Under the pieces are notes generated by a model. The model was not told the DNA's origin and ran no database searches. It worked only from the letters and a program-made list of their open reading frames with translations. Position numbers and translations under genes: made by a program. From an uncultured Roseburia sp. (GTDB taxonomy: Bacteria; Bacillota; Clostridia; Lachnospirales; Lachnospiraceae): 37,696 nt of DNA. Below, one piece after another: positions 23,601 through 31,563 of this stretch; the first letter of the stretch is position 1; every line of letters begins with the position of its first letter. Where the stretch lies: positions 1-37,696 of the forward strand of contig CANONN010000033.1 in NCBI GenBank assembly GCA_947567625.1, given 5' to 3'.

Positions 23601-25259
23601 ATACGGGATTGGCTCTTTGGGATTGACAAAGGTTGAAAACTTGTCCACGATCACGCCGTTTTCCACTTTCACCGCGCCGATTTCGATGATCTTATTGCGC
23701 TCCGGCGAAAAACCCGTGGTCTCCAGATCAAAGACCACATACCGATCGTCCAGTTTTTGTCCCTTCGAGCCTGTGACAAGTTCCTTCAGATCGTCCACCA
23801 GATAGGCTTCGACGCCATAGATCACCTTAAAATCGTCATCCGCCGAAACCGCGTGGTTGGCGTCGGGAAAGGCTTGCACATCCCCGTGGTCTGTGATGGC
23901 GATCGCCTTATGTCCCCATTTCATGGCCCGTTTGATGATATCCTTTACCTCGGACACACCGTCCATATCGCTCATTTTCGTGTGGCAGTGCAGCTCCACA
24001 CGCTTTACCGCGGAGGTATCCATGCGCACGCTGGTAAAATCCGCGGCCTTTTTTATCCCCGTCACCGAATTGATGGCGAGCTCGCCGTCAAAGCGGTCGA
24101 GGCTCGTGACGCCCTTGATTTTTAAGAAAGCGCCCGCGCACATACCGCTTTCTTTCAATGTCTGCACATCCTCAAGGCCGACAAACAGTTTTACCGTGAT
24201 CGAATCCGTAAAATCGGTCACGGTCATGATGATAATGCTCCTCTCATTGCGCAGCTCCCTGCTCTCTAAGGTCATCACCTTACAGCGGATGGCAACCTCT
24301 CCCATCTCGCCCTCAATCTTATCAATCGCAATGATTTCGTCCTCAAAATCGCGTCCAAAGATCACGTCTGGATTGTCGGAGCGCTTAAGCGCCCCGCGGC
24401 GGCCTCCATACGCCCTGTTTCCGTCGCTATCCGCCCGCCTGCCGCCGTTTGTCCGCCTGGATGCGGAAAAACCGCCATTTTTCTGGCCGGCTGCCGTCGC
24501 CTTTGTCTGTTTTGACTCATACCCTGCCTGTCCCGCCGACGCACTGGCCACGCCGCCCGCAGACCGGCCTGCGGAAAAAACAGCGCTGCCGTCCGCGTGG
24601 CTTTCTATGACCTCGCCCGCGCCGCCGTTTGCATGGCCTCCCGCGGCATCGCCCACGCCGCCGTCCGCTTCCCTGTGCAGCTTCACCCGCTGCACAATAT
24701 TATGTACCTCCATCTGAATCTGCAGCTCGCTGTTCTTTCGGTGCGTGCTCTCCTTTGGCTCTTCATAGCAAAGCTCCACGATCAAATCCAGCCCGCAGCG
24801 CTCACAGACGACTTTCTCCAAAAATTCTGCAATGTCGTCGGCGCGCGTCTGTGCGATGATCGTATTTTCCAGCGTCAGCAGCAGACGGTTTCCTGCCGGG
24901 AATTCCATTTTCGCCGTCCGCAGCAGATTGTACTCCATCAGGCTGTATTGCTTTAGCTCCTCTAAGATACTGTCCTTATATAACTCCATCAGCGTTTCCG
25001 GCGTATACTGCCCGGACAGATGGTAACGCTCGACAATTTTAACCTCCATCTGCCTGCCCGCAAAGATCTGCTGGCGGATGGAAGATTCCAGCTGATAAAT
25101 CTTCTTCTTATGAATAAGACGGGAGCCGGATAGATATACCCGCATTCCCGTCTTTTCGCGATTCATCCCCACCTTTGTCACTTCCGTTTCCGACAAAAGC
25201 TTCTTCATATCTGCCCCGACCTCCAACGTCGGAAATACCTCAAAAAATGGTTTGGTCAT
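20664..25259 (-). CDS. polC: DNA polymerase III alpha subunit, PolC type
   Basis: A 1531-residue replicative polymerase of low-GC Gram-positives. In order: N-terminal domains (1-195), an Ala/Gly/Ser/Arg-rich linker (about 198-293), an OB fold (about 298-400), PHP domain part 1 (KRVELHCHTKMSDMDGVSEV from 419), an inserted DnaQ-like 3'-5' exonuclease (YVVFDLETTGFSPERNKIIE from about 507), PHP part 2, and the catalytic core. The core contains the zinc-binding CGVCKYSDF...CPVCG, the metal-binding KEPDIDLNFSGEYQ and the late KAHAAAYVMMAWRIAY. Longer than B. subtilis PolC (about 1440), mostly through the linker. Its ATG overlaps the ispG stop by 4 nt, so it is translationally coupled and lies at the end of the pyrH-frr-uppS-cdsA-dxr-rseP-ispG run. 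Confidence 0.98.
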   Translation of the reverse strand: MTKPFFEVFPTLEVGADMKKLLSETEVTKVGMNREKTGMRVYLSGSRLIHKKKIYQLESSIRQQIFAGRQMEVKIVERYHLSGQYTPETLMELYKDSILEELKQYSLMEYNLLRTAKMEFPAGNRLLLTLENTIIAQTRADDIAEFLEKVVCERCGLDLIVELCYEEPKESTHRKNSELQIQMEVHNIVQRVKLHREADGGVGDAAGGHANGGAGEVIESHADGSAVFSAGRSAGGVASASAGQAGYESKQTKATAAGQKNGGFSASRRTNGGRRADSDGNRAYGGRRGALKRSDNPDVIFGRDFEDEIIAIDKIEGEMGEVAIRCKVMTLESRELRNERSIIIMTVTDFTDSITVKLFVGLEDVQTLKESGMCAGAFLKIKGVTSLDRFDGELAINSVTGIKKAADFTSVRMDTSAVKRVELHCHTKMSDMDGVSEVKDIIKRAMKWGHKAIAITDHGDVQAFPDANHAVSADDDFKVIYGVEAYLVDDLKELVTGSKGQKLDDRYVVFDLETTGFSPERNKIIEIGAVKVENGVIVDKFSTFVNPKEPIPYHIEELTSIRDDMVMDAPEIDDILPQFMAFCQDAIMVAHNADFDMSFIVKNCERAQIAREFTVVDTVALARVLLPGLNRFKLDTVAKALGISLDNHHRAVDDAGCTAEIFVKFIEMLKDRGVEDLDGVNQLGQSSVEAVLKMPSYHGIILAANDIGRINLYRLISMSHLTYYRSRPRIPKSELVKYREGLILGSACEAGELYRAIVGGRPQEEIVRLVKFYDYLEIQPLGNNAYMLHSNRESAVNTVEDLQEINRRIVKLGEDFHKLVVATCDVHFLDPEDEIYRRIIMAGKGFKDADDQAPLFLRTTEEMLKEFEYLGSAKAEEVVITNPNRIADMCERIAPVRPDKCPPIIENSDQMLRNICYTKAHSMYGDELPAIVKERLDRELNSIISNGYAVMYIIAQKLVWKSNEDGYLVGSRGSVGSSFAATMSGITEVNPLQAHYRCGVCKYSDFDSPKVKAFSGRSGCDMPDQICPVCGAPLIKDGFDIPFETFLGFKGNKEPDIDLNFSGEYQSKAHAYCEVIFGYGQTYRAGTIGTLADKTAYGYIKNYFEERGVSKRSCEINRIVQGCVGVRRTTGQHPGGIVVLPVGEEINTFTPVQHPANDMNTPTVTTHFDYHSIDHNLLKLDILGHDDPTMIRMLQDLTGIDPQMIPLDDETVMSLFMNTDALGVTPEELNGIPLGCLGIPEFGTEFAMQMVIDAKPKEFSDLIRISGLSHGTDVWLGNAQTLIEEGKATISTAICTRDDIMIYLIQMGLDSEESFTIMESVRKGKGLKENWEADMTAHGVPDWYIWSCKKIKYMFPKAHAAAYVMMAWRIAYCKVFYPLAYYAAYFSIRATGFNYEIMCQGKERLEYFYKDYTRRKDQLSKKEQDVYRDMKIVQEMYARGFAFMPIDIYRAKPDRFQIFDGKLMPALNTIDGMGDSAAVSVAEAAKDGKFLSKDDFRQRAKVTKTVIDLMADLGLLGDLPESNQLSLFDFA

Positions 25260-26305
25260 ACTTCCTCACCCCAGTGCAGCAGTTCATAGCGCAGCGCCGC
25301 AAGCAGCTCGCCCTCCGGCACCTTTTTATATACTTCTCCGTGCTTGATGATCAATCCCTCCCCGATGCCGCCGGCGATGCCGATATCGGCCTCCTTCGCC
25401 TCTCCCGGCCCGTTCACCACGCAGCCCATCACGGCTACCTTGAGATCGAGCGGAATATCAGCCACCATATTTTCCACCTGATTGGCCAGCGATATCAGAT
25501 CGATCTTTGTTCTCCCGCAAGTGGGACAGGAAACGACCTCGATGCCGCCTGTCCGCAGCCCTAATGTCTTAAGAATCAGCTTCGCCGATTTGATCTCCTC
25601 GAGCGGGTCCCCGGTCAGCGATACCCGGATGGTGTCGCCGATGCCCTGATGCAAAATCAGTCCAAGTCCGATCGACGATTTAATATTCCCGCTGATTAAC
25701 GTGCCCGCTTCCGTGATGCCCACATGCAGCGGATGGTTTGTCTGTCTGGCTATCAGCTCATGGGCTTTTACGCACATCAGCACGTCGGAGGATTTGATGC
25801 TGATGACAAGATTGTCATAGCCCATATCCTCTATGAGATTTACTTTGTCGAGCGCGCTCTCGACGATGCCCTCCGCCGTGACCCCGTGATATTTTTCTAC
25901 CAGCTCCTTTTCCATCGAACCGCTGTTGACCCCCACGCGAATCGGGACGCCGCGCTCTTTTGCCGCATCCACCACCGCCTTTACCCGCTCGGCGCTGCCA
26001 ATATTGCCGGGGTTGATGCGGATTTTGTCCGCACCGTGCTCCATCGCCGCAATCGCCAGCCGGTAATCGAAATGAATATCGGCCACCAGCGGAATGTCAA
26101 TCTGCTTTTTGATCTCCCCTAAGGCTGCCGCCGCCTCCATCGTCGGCACGGCGCAGCGGATGATATCGCACCCCGCCGCGGCAAGCGCCTGTATCTGCGC
26201 CACAGTAGCCGCCACATCCTCTGTTTTTGTATTGGTCATCGACTGAATCAGAATCGGATTGCCGCCGCCAATCACTTTGTTTCCAATTTTTACAACATTT
26301 GTCAT
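25256..26305 (-). CDS. ispG: 4-hydroxy-3-methylbut-2-enyl diphosphate synthase
   Basis: A 349-residue [4Fe-4S] enzyme of the MEP isoprenoid pathway. Visible: NPILIQSMTNTKTEDV at the N-terminus, the barrel motifs PLVADIHFDYRLA and KIRINPGNIG, and the cluster cysteines in VSCPTCGRTKID (near 255) and VMGCVVNGPGEAKEAD (near 291). The ATG at 26305 is preferred over the in-frame ATG at 26320, which has no binding site. It follows rseP by 19 nt and overlaps polC by 4 nt. Confidence 0.98.
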   Translation of the reverse strand: MTNVVKIGNKVIGGGNPILIQSMTNTKTEDVAATVAQIQALAAAGCDIIRCAVPTMEAAAALGEIKKQIDIPLVADIHFDYRLAIAAMEHGADKIRINPGNIGSAERVKAVVDAAKERGVPIRVGVNSGSMEKELVEKYHGVTAEGIVESALDKVNLIEDMGYDNLVISIKSSDVLMCVKAHELIARQTNHPLHVGITEAGTLISGNIKSSIGLGLILHQGIGDTIRVSLTGDPLEEIKSAKLILKTLGLRTGGIEVVSCPTCGRTKIDLISLANQVENMVADIPLDLKVAVMGCVVNGPGEAKEADIGIAGGIGEGLIIKHGEVYKKVPEGELLAALRYELLHWGEEV

Positions 26306-26324
26306 CGCTCCATCTCCCATATCA

Positions 26325-27359
26325 CTATAGAATCAGCTTGCGGATATCGTTAAAAATTACAATTCCCATCAATACGAACAACAGCATCATACCCGCAAAA
26401 TGTACCATTCCCTCTTTTTCGGGGTCCACCTTTTTGCCCCGGATCGCCTCGATGATCAAAAAGACCAGTCGCCCGCCGTCCAAAGCCGGAAGCGGCAAAA
26501 GATTCATCACACCGAGATTCGCCGACAAAAAGATGCAGACATAGAGCATTTGCATAATGACCGCCTTTATGCCGAGCGGCGCGCTGGCTTCATAGCCTTC
26601 GCCGATCATCCCCACAATGCCCACCGGCCCGCTCAAATCATTGACACTCACCATGCCTTTCACCAGGCTGCGCAGGCTGTCGACCGTCGTCTTAATCCAA
26701 TAACCGACCTCATAAAAACTGTACTTGAACGTGGAGAGGACACTGCCCTTCTGCCGCTCTTTCTTCCCATAGATACCGTAGCGGTAATAGCCGAGCTCCT
26801 CGTCGTACTGCGGCGTGAGCGTTGTGGTATAGGTCTCACCGTCCCGTTCATATGTGATCTCAACCGTCTCCCCGGCATGGAACTGGGTATATGAACTGAT
26901 CTCACGGAAAAAATGGATGCGGGTACGGTTCATTTTTACGATCGTATCCCCCTCCTTAAGCCCGGCCTCGGCTGCCGGATAACCCGCTTCGACATCCATA
27001 ACAGTCGGCAAATCATAGCCGATATTGCACAGCAGAATAAACGCAAACACAAATGCCATGATAAAATTGAACACCGGACCTGCCACGACTACGCTGATGC
27101 GCGCCCAAACCGACTTTTTGCCAAAAGACCGCTCATCCTCGCTGTCGGCATCCTCTCCCTCCATGATACAGGCGCCACCGATCGGAAAGAGATTGAGCCC
27201 ATAGCGCGTCTCTCCCTTCTGAATCGAAAAAATCTTCGGTCCCAGGCCAAGGCAGAATTCATTGACACGGATTCCGTTTGCCTTTGCCAGAAGAAAATGC
27301 CCCAGCTCGTGAAAGATGATCAACAAGCTAAATATCAGAATCGCTATCACAATTTTCAT
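26325..27359 (-). CDS. rseP: Site-2 intramembrane metalloprotease
   Basis: A 344-residue RseP/RasP-type zinc protease of the cytoplasmic membrane, which cleaves anti-sigma factors and leftover signal peptides. The active site FHELGH is at residues 16-21 in the first helix; the third ligand region reads NLLPLPALDGGRLV near the C-terminus. A PDZ domain lies between (GYPAAEAGLKEGDTIVKMN). Start ATG 27359 follows AGGAAGG. It lies between dxr and ispG, the normal Firmicute order. Confidence 0.96.
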   Translation of the reverse strand: MKIVIAILIFSLLIIFHELGHFLLAKANGIRVNEFCLGLGPKIFSIQKGETRYGLNLFPIGGACIMEGEDADSEDERSFGKKSVWARISVVVAGPVFNFIMAFVFAFILLCNIGYDLPTVMDVEAGYPAAEAGLKEGDTIVKMNRTRIHFFREISSYTQFHAGETVEITYERDGETYTTTLTPQYDEELGYYRYGIYGKKERQKGSVLSTFKYSFYEVGYWIKTTVDSLRSLVKGMVSVNDLSGPVGIVGMIGEGYEASAPLGIKAVIMQMLYVCIFLSANLGVMNLLPLPALDGGRLVFLIIEAIRGKKVDPEKEGMVHFAGMMLLFVLMGIVIFNDIRKLIL

Positions 27360-27380
27360 GCACAATTACCTTCCTCTGTC

Positions 27381-28535
27381 TCACTTTTTGCTCTCATAGA
27401 TGGTTTCTATATATTCGCAGGTCTCCCGCTCCGTCTGTAAAATCTCCTCCACATCGGGATTTTTTCTAAACGCCGTGTGCTCCATGCAGGCAGCGATGAT
27501 CTCTGTGATCTCCAGATAACGTATTTTCCGGTCCAAAAACAGTGCGACCGCCCTCTCGTTGGCCGCGTTAAACGCCGTGGGGAAATTGCCCCCGCGCCCC
27601 ATAGCCTCATAGGCGAGCGCCAGTCCGCGAAAGACCTCCATATCCGGCTTCTCGAACGAAAGATTGGCGGTTTCAAACAAATCCAGCCGTTTTCCCGACA
27701 GGCTGCGGCGCTTTGGATAATACAGCGCATACTGAATCGGCAGCCGCATATCCGGCACGCCGAGCTGGGCAATCACTGCGCCGTCCTCATACTCCACCGC
27801 GGAGTGCACCACGCTCTGCGGGTGCACCAGCACTTGAATCTGTTCCGGCTCGACGCCAAACAGCCACTTGGCTTCCATGACCTCCAGCCCTTTATTGACC
27901 ATCGTCGAGGAGTCGATTGTGATCTTTTTGCCCATGCTCCAGTTGGGGTGCTTGAGCGCGTCCTCCACCTCGATCTGCGCCAGCTCCGCCAAAGTCCTGC
28001 CGCGGAACGGCCCGCCCGAAGCGGTTAAGAGTATCTTTTTGACCGGATTGCCGCCTGCCCCCTGTATGGACTGAAAAATCGCACTGTGCTCGCTGTCCAC
28101 CGGCAGAATGGGCACCCGGTACTCCGCCGCCAACGGCATGATAATGTGTCCCGCCGTCACCAGCGTCTCCTTGTTGGCCAGCGCGATCGCTTTTTTCGCC
28201 TGGATCGCCGCGATCGTGGGGCGTATGCCAAGCATCCCGACAATTGCCGTCACGAGTATCTCGCTCTCCGGCTCCGCCGCCACTTCCAAAAGCCCTTCCA
28301 TGCCAGAGACCACGCGCACATGCAGATCTTTCGTCTTTATCCGCAGTTCTTTCGCCTTTTCCTCCTCCCACACGCTCACGAGAGCAGGCAAAAACTCGCG
28401 TATCTGCCGCTCCAGCAGGGCGATATTGCCGCCCGCCGCCAGAGCCGTCACCCGGATATCCCCCTGTTCCCGCACAATCTCCAGCGTCTGTGTGCCGATG
28501 GAACCGGTGGAACCCAGAATTGCAATTTTTTTCAT
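27381..28535 (-). CDS. dxr: 1-deoxy-D-xylulose 5-phosphate reductoisomerase
   Basis: A 384-residue NADPH enzyme making 2-C-methyl-erythritol 4-phosphate in the MEP pathway. The Rossmann motif ILGSTGSIGTQTLEIV begins at residue 5; ALANKETLVTAG and VDSEHSAIFQSIQG form the substrate/metal site; the central DSSTMVNKGLEVMEA and the C-terminal NFPTAFNAANERAVALF are also conserved. Start ATG 28535 follows GGAGG by 7 nt; the longer frame to 28697 runs into the cdsA 3' end and is rejected. Lies 101 nt after cdsA, with a weak promoter in that gap, and 21 nt before rseP. Confidence 0.98.
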   Translation of the reverse strand: MKKIAILGSTGSIGTQTLEIVREQGDIRVTALAAGGNIALLERQIREFLPALVSVWEEEKAKELRIKTKDLHVRVVSGMEGLLEVAAEPESEILVTAIVGMLGIRPTIAAIQAKKAIALANKETLVTAGHIIMPLAAEYRVPILPVDSEHSAIFQSIQGAGGNPVKKILLTASGGPFRGRTLAELAQIEVEDALKHPNWSMGKKITIDSSTMVNKGLEVMEAKWLFGVEPEQIQVLVHPQSVVHSAVEYEDGAVIAQLGVPDMRLPIQYALYYPKRRSLSGKRLDLFETANLSFEKPDMEVFRGLALAYEAMGRGGNFPTAFNAANERAVALFLDRKIRYLEITEIIAACMEHTAFRKNPDVEEILQTERETCEYIETIYESKK

Positions 28536-28581
28536 CTGCATCCTCCAAATATGATTATATTTTATAACAAAGTAGTATAGG

Positions 28582-28610
28582 TTATCAGCCGTTTTACTTA
28601 GTAATAGCAA
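28582..28610 (-). promoter_or_regulatory. Possible internal promoter for dxr
   Basis: On the minus strand TTGCTA (complement of 28605-28610) and TGATAA (complement of 28582-28587) are 17 bp apart in the 100-bp AT-rich cdsA-dxr gap. The -10 is weak, so this is only a candidate. Confidence 0.3.
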
Positions 28611-28635
28611 GCGACACAGAATTAATAACATATAT

Positions 28636-29439
28636 TTATGTGATGAAATATGCCGCCAGATAATAGATGATCGGCGCCGTAAAAATAACGCTGTCAAACC
28701 GGTCCAAAATGCCGCCGTGTCCCGGTATCAGTTTGCCATAATCCTTGATCTCATAGTTGCGTTTGATCGCGGACGCCGTCAGATCTCCCACCATGGAGAT
28801 CAGTGCCCCGATCGCGCTGATGCCTGCCAATATCCACACATATGCAGCGTCAATCCCCATCGCTTCGCGAAAAATATATCCGTACAGCCCGGTGAGCAGC
28901 GCCGTGCCGACAACGCCTCCCACAGCGCCCTCAATGGACTTTTTGGGGCTTAATTTAGGCGACATTTTGTGTTTCCCGATCAGTACGCCCACACAGTACG
29001 CACAGGTATCACATCCCCACGAGCAGAGGAATATCAGCCAGACAATATAGGCTCCGCGCTCCATCATGCGGGTCTGGTATACAAACGAAAGCATAACCGC
29101 CACATAAAATACGCCGAAAAATGCCGCCAGCATCTGCTCGGTGCGGTATTTGGGATAAGCAAAGACATAGACAAACATCATTCCCATCAAAAGCGCCATC
29201 ACAAACATCATCTGATCTTCCACCAGCGAAAACCGCAGATTGACATAATAGGCAGCAGCAGCCAGATAACCCAGGATACCCGGCAGCGCTTTCTCTATGT
29301 GAAAAATGCGATACAGCTCAAACAGCGCAATCCAGGAGATCGCAAGTGTGGATACAAGCAGCAGGTCCCCTCCGATAATCACCAGAAAAAGCGCCGCTAT
29401 GACCAAAATGATACCGCTCAACAATCTTGTCTTAAACAT
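28636..29439 (-). CDS. cdsA: Phosphatidate cytidylyltransferase
   Basis: A 267-residue integral membrane enzyme making CDP-diacylglycerol from CTP and phosphatidate for phospholipid synthesis. About seven to eight hydrophobic segments are visible, then the C-terminal CdsA signature SAIKRNYEIKDYGKLIPGHG followed by GILDRFDS. Length is normal. Its ATG at 29439 has a GGGGG stretch upstream and lies 10 nt after uppS. Confidence 0.96.
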   Translation of the reverse strand: MFKTRLLSGIILVIAALFLVIIGGDLLLVSTLAISWIALFELYRIFHIEKALPGILGYLAAAAYYVNLRFSLVEDQMMFVMALLMGMMFVYVFAYPKYRTEQMLAAFFGVFYVAVMLSFVYQTRMMERGAYIVWLIFLCSWGCDTCAYCVGVLIGKHKMSPKLSPKKSIEGAVGGVVGTALLTGLYGYIFREAMGIDAAYVWILAGISAIGALISMVGDLTASAIKRNYEIKDYGKLIPGHGGILDRFDSVIFTAPIIYYLAAYFIT

Positions 29440-29449
29440 TGGCTACCCC

Positions 29450-30154
29450 CTACTTACTCAATCCGCCGTACCTGCGGTCTCTATTATTATACGCTTCGAT
29501 TGCCCGTTCCAATTCCTCCTTGTGAAAATCCGGCCAGGGCACTTCCGTAAAATAGAATTCGCTGTAGGCAAGCTGCCACAGCAGGAAATTGGACAGCCGC
29601 TGTTCCCCGCTGGTGCGAATCAGCAGATCCGGGTCCGGGATATCGGCCGTATCCAGATATCCAGAAAACGTATGTTCTGTCAGCTCTTCCTCCGAGAGCT
29701 TCCCGTCTGCAAGATCACGGTACATCCCGCGCACGGCGCGCATCATCTCGTCCCGGCTGCCGTAGTTGATGGCGATTTGCAGATTCAATCCGTCGTTGCG
29801 CAAAGAAGCTTCCTCAAGCTGCGCGATCTTTTGGCGGAAATTATCGCTCAGGCGGCTGGTATCCCCGATGACGCGCACGCGCATATTGTTGCGGTCCGCC
29901 GTCTTGATACAGTTTTTTAAGTAACTCTCCAACAATTTCATAAGCGCCGCCACTTCCCCGTCCGGCCGGTTCCAGTTCTCCGTGGAAAAAGCGTACATGG
30001 TCAGATATTTAATTCCCAGATCATGGGCGGCGCGGCATACGGTCTCTACGTTTTTGGCGCCGACAGTATGCCCGTAATTGCGCGGCATTCCCTTGCTCTT
30101 TGCCCAGCGCCCATTCCCGTCCAGAATGATCGCAACATGTTGTGGAATATTCAT
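29450..30154 (-). CDS. uppS: Isoprenyl transferase (undecaprenyl-PP synthase)
   Basis: A 234-residue cis-prenyltransferase that builds the C55 carrier lipid for peptidoglycan and other wall polymers from IPP. The P-loop with catalytic Asp reads VAIILDGNGRWAKSKGMPRN near the N-terminus; YAFSTENWNRP and the C-terminal DLLIRTSGEQRLSNFLLWQL with FTEVPWPDF complete the family pattern. Start ATG 30154 follows GAGG by 7 nt. Placed between frr and cdsA. Confidence 0.97.
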   Translation of the reverse strand: MNIPQHVAIILDGNGRWAKSKGMPRNYGHTVGAKNVETVCRAAHDLGIKYLTMYAFSTENWNRPDGEVAALMKLLESYLKNCIKTADRNNMRVRVIGDTSRLSDNFRQKIAQLEEASLRNDGLNLQIAINYGSRDEMMRAVRGMYRDLADGKLSEEELTEHTFSGYLDTADIPDPDLLIRTSGEQRLSNFLLWQLAYSEFYFTEVPWPDFHKEELERAIEAYNNRDRRYGGLSK

Positions 30155-30176
30155 AAATTTCCTCATTTCTGCATGT

Positions 30177-30209
30177 GAAAATGAGGACACGAAACGGGTC
30201 ATGTCCTCA
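30177..30209 (-). terminator. Terminator-like hairpin between frr and uppS
   Basis: TGAGGACA (30182-30189) and TGTCCTCA (30202-30209) form a perfect 8-bp stem with a 12-nt loop; on the minus strand it is followed by TTTTC. It lies in the only sizeable gap before uppS and could be a partial terminator or processing site lowering expression of the lipid genes relative to pyrH-frr. Confidence 0.55.
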
Positions 30210-30224
30210 AAACTCTGCTCTCTT

Positions 30225-30779
30225 TTAAACTGTCATGATTTCCTTGGACTTGGCGTCAACCGCCTTATCAACATCACTGATATACTTATCCGTCATCTTC
30301 TGTACTTTATCCTCCAACTCCTTGATCTCGTCCTCGGAGACATCCTGGGATTTGGATAGTTTCTTAAAGGAATCATTGGCGTCACGCCTGATATTGCGGA
30401 CGGCAACCTTCGCGTTCTCACCCTTTTTCTTGATATCCTTTACCAGCTCCTTACGCCTCTCCTCGGTAAGCTCCGGGAACACCAGGCGGATCACTTTACC
30501 GTCGTTCGTCGGATTGATACCCAGATCAGAAGTGAGAATGGCTCTCTCGATCTCTTTGACCATGGAAGCCTCCCACGGCTGTATCTGAAGCATTCTCGGC
30601 TCCGGTACATTGACGTTTGCCACCTGCTGTATCGCCGTGGGCGTACCGTAATAATCCACCCGCAGGCGGTCAAGGATATGCGGATTTGCACGGCCGGCGC
30701 GAACGCTTCCCAACTCCTCCGATAAATTATTCAAGGTTTTCTGCATTTTCTCGTCATATTGTGCGATTCTCTCGTCCAT
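30225..30779 (-). CDS. frr: Ribosome recycling factor
   Basis: A 184-residue factor that, with EF-G, splits the post-termination ribosome. Typical motifs: GSVRAGRANPHILDRLRVDY, GTPTAIQQVANVNVPEPRML, ILTSDLGINPTNDGKVIRL and LTEERRKELVKDIKKKGENA. Start ATG 30779 gives MDERIAQYDEKMQKTLNNL and the usual length; an ATG four codons upstream is the alternative. It follows pyrH by 82 nt. Confidence 0.97.
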   Translation of the reverse strand: MDERIAQYDEKMQKTLNNLSEELGSVRAGRANPHILDRLRVDYYGTPTAIQQVANVNVPEPRMLQIQPWEASMVKEIERAILTSDLGINPTNDGKVIRLVFPELTEERRKELVKDIKKKGENAKVAVRNIRRDANDSFKKLSKSQDVSEDEIKELEDKVQKMTDKYISDVDKAVDAKSKEIMTV

Positions 30780-30861
30780 CCGTTCTACCATACCTTTCTG
30801 TCTTTTTATCCGTCTGACCGTTTGGTTCCCCACTCTGTCTGCCTCTTTGTCAGAGAAGTTT

Positions 30862-31560
30862 TCACGCTATCGTAACTTCCGTTCCGTTAAAGGTTCCGGT
30901 CATTGCCTTGATGATACTGTCTTTTTCATTGAGCCCAAACACAAACATCGGCATCTTGTTCTCCATACAAAGAATCGAAGCCGTCAAATCTACGACCGCC
31001 AGTTTCTGGTCTATCACCTCCTGTATGGAGATCTTGTCATATTTGACCGCCGCATCATTGAGGTTGGGATCGCTGTCGTACACGCCGTCAATATTCTTGG
31101 CCAGATAGATGCCCTCCGCCTCCATCTCGACAGCGCGCAGGACAATGCCTGTGTCCGTGGAAAAATACGGGTGTCCGGTGCCTCCGGCAAAAAAGGCCAC
31201 CATTCCCTCCTCGAAACACCGGTTTGCGGCATCCTTGGAAAACAGCTTCGTCATACTGCCACAGGCAAACGGCGTAAAAATCTCGGTCCTAATGCCGACA
31301 GAGCGAAAAATCTCCGACACATAAATACAGTTCATCACGGTGGCTAACATCCCGATCTGATCAGCCTTTGTGCGGTCGATCGTCTCACTGGTTCTGCCGC
31401 GCCAGAAATTGCCGCCGCCGATCACAATACCGATCTGCATTCCGCCGTCGACAATCTGCTTTACCTGCGCCGCTACCCCCGCCACCGTCGGTTCGTCAAA
31501 ACCCGTGTGCCTCTCCCCCGCAAGGGCTTCCCCGCTCAATTTCAGGAATACGCGCTTCAT
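30862..31560 (-). CDS. pyrH: UMP kinase
   Basis: A 232-residue cytosolic amino-acid-kinase-fold enzyme that phosphorylates UMP to UDP for nucleic acid and wall precursor synthesis. Visible: FLKLSGEALAGE at the N-terminus, GIVIGGGNFWRGR, DQIGMLATVMNCIY and the nucleotide-binding GTGHPYFSTDTGIVLRA. Start ATG 31560 follows GAAAGGA. It starts only 3 nt after the bactofilin stop. Confidence 0.98.
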   Translation of the reverse strand: MKRVFLKLSGEALAGERHTGFDEPTVAGVAAQVKQIVDGGMQIGIVIGGGNFWRGRTSETIDRTKADQIGMLATVMNCIYVSEIFRSVGIRTEIFTPFACGSMTKLFSKDAANRCFEEGMVAFFAGGTGHPYFSTDTGIVLRAVEMEAEGIYLAKNIDGVYDSDPNLNDAAVKYDKISIQEVIDQKLAVVDLTASILCMENKMPMFVFGLNEKDSIIKAMTGTFNGTEVTIA

Positions 31561-31563
31561 ATA

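Noticed and set aside
27892-28548. A 218-codon minus-strand frame within dxr with Gly/Arg-rich translation.
   Set aside because: Out-of-frame shadow of dxr; low-complexity composition typical of a shifted frame.
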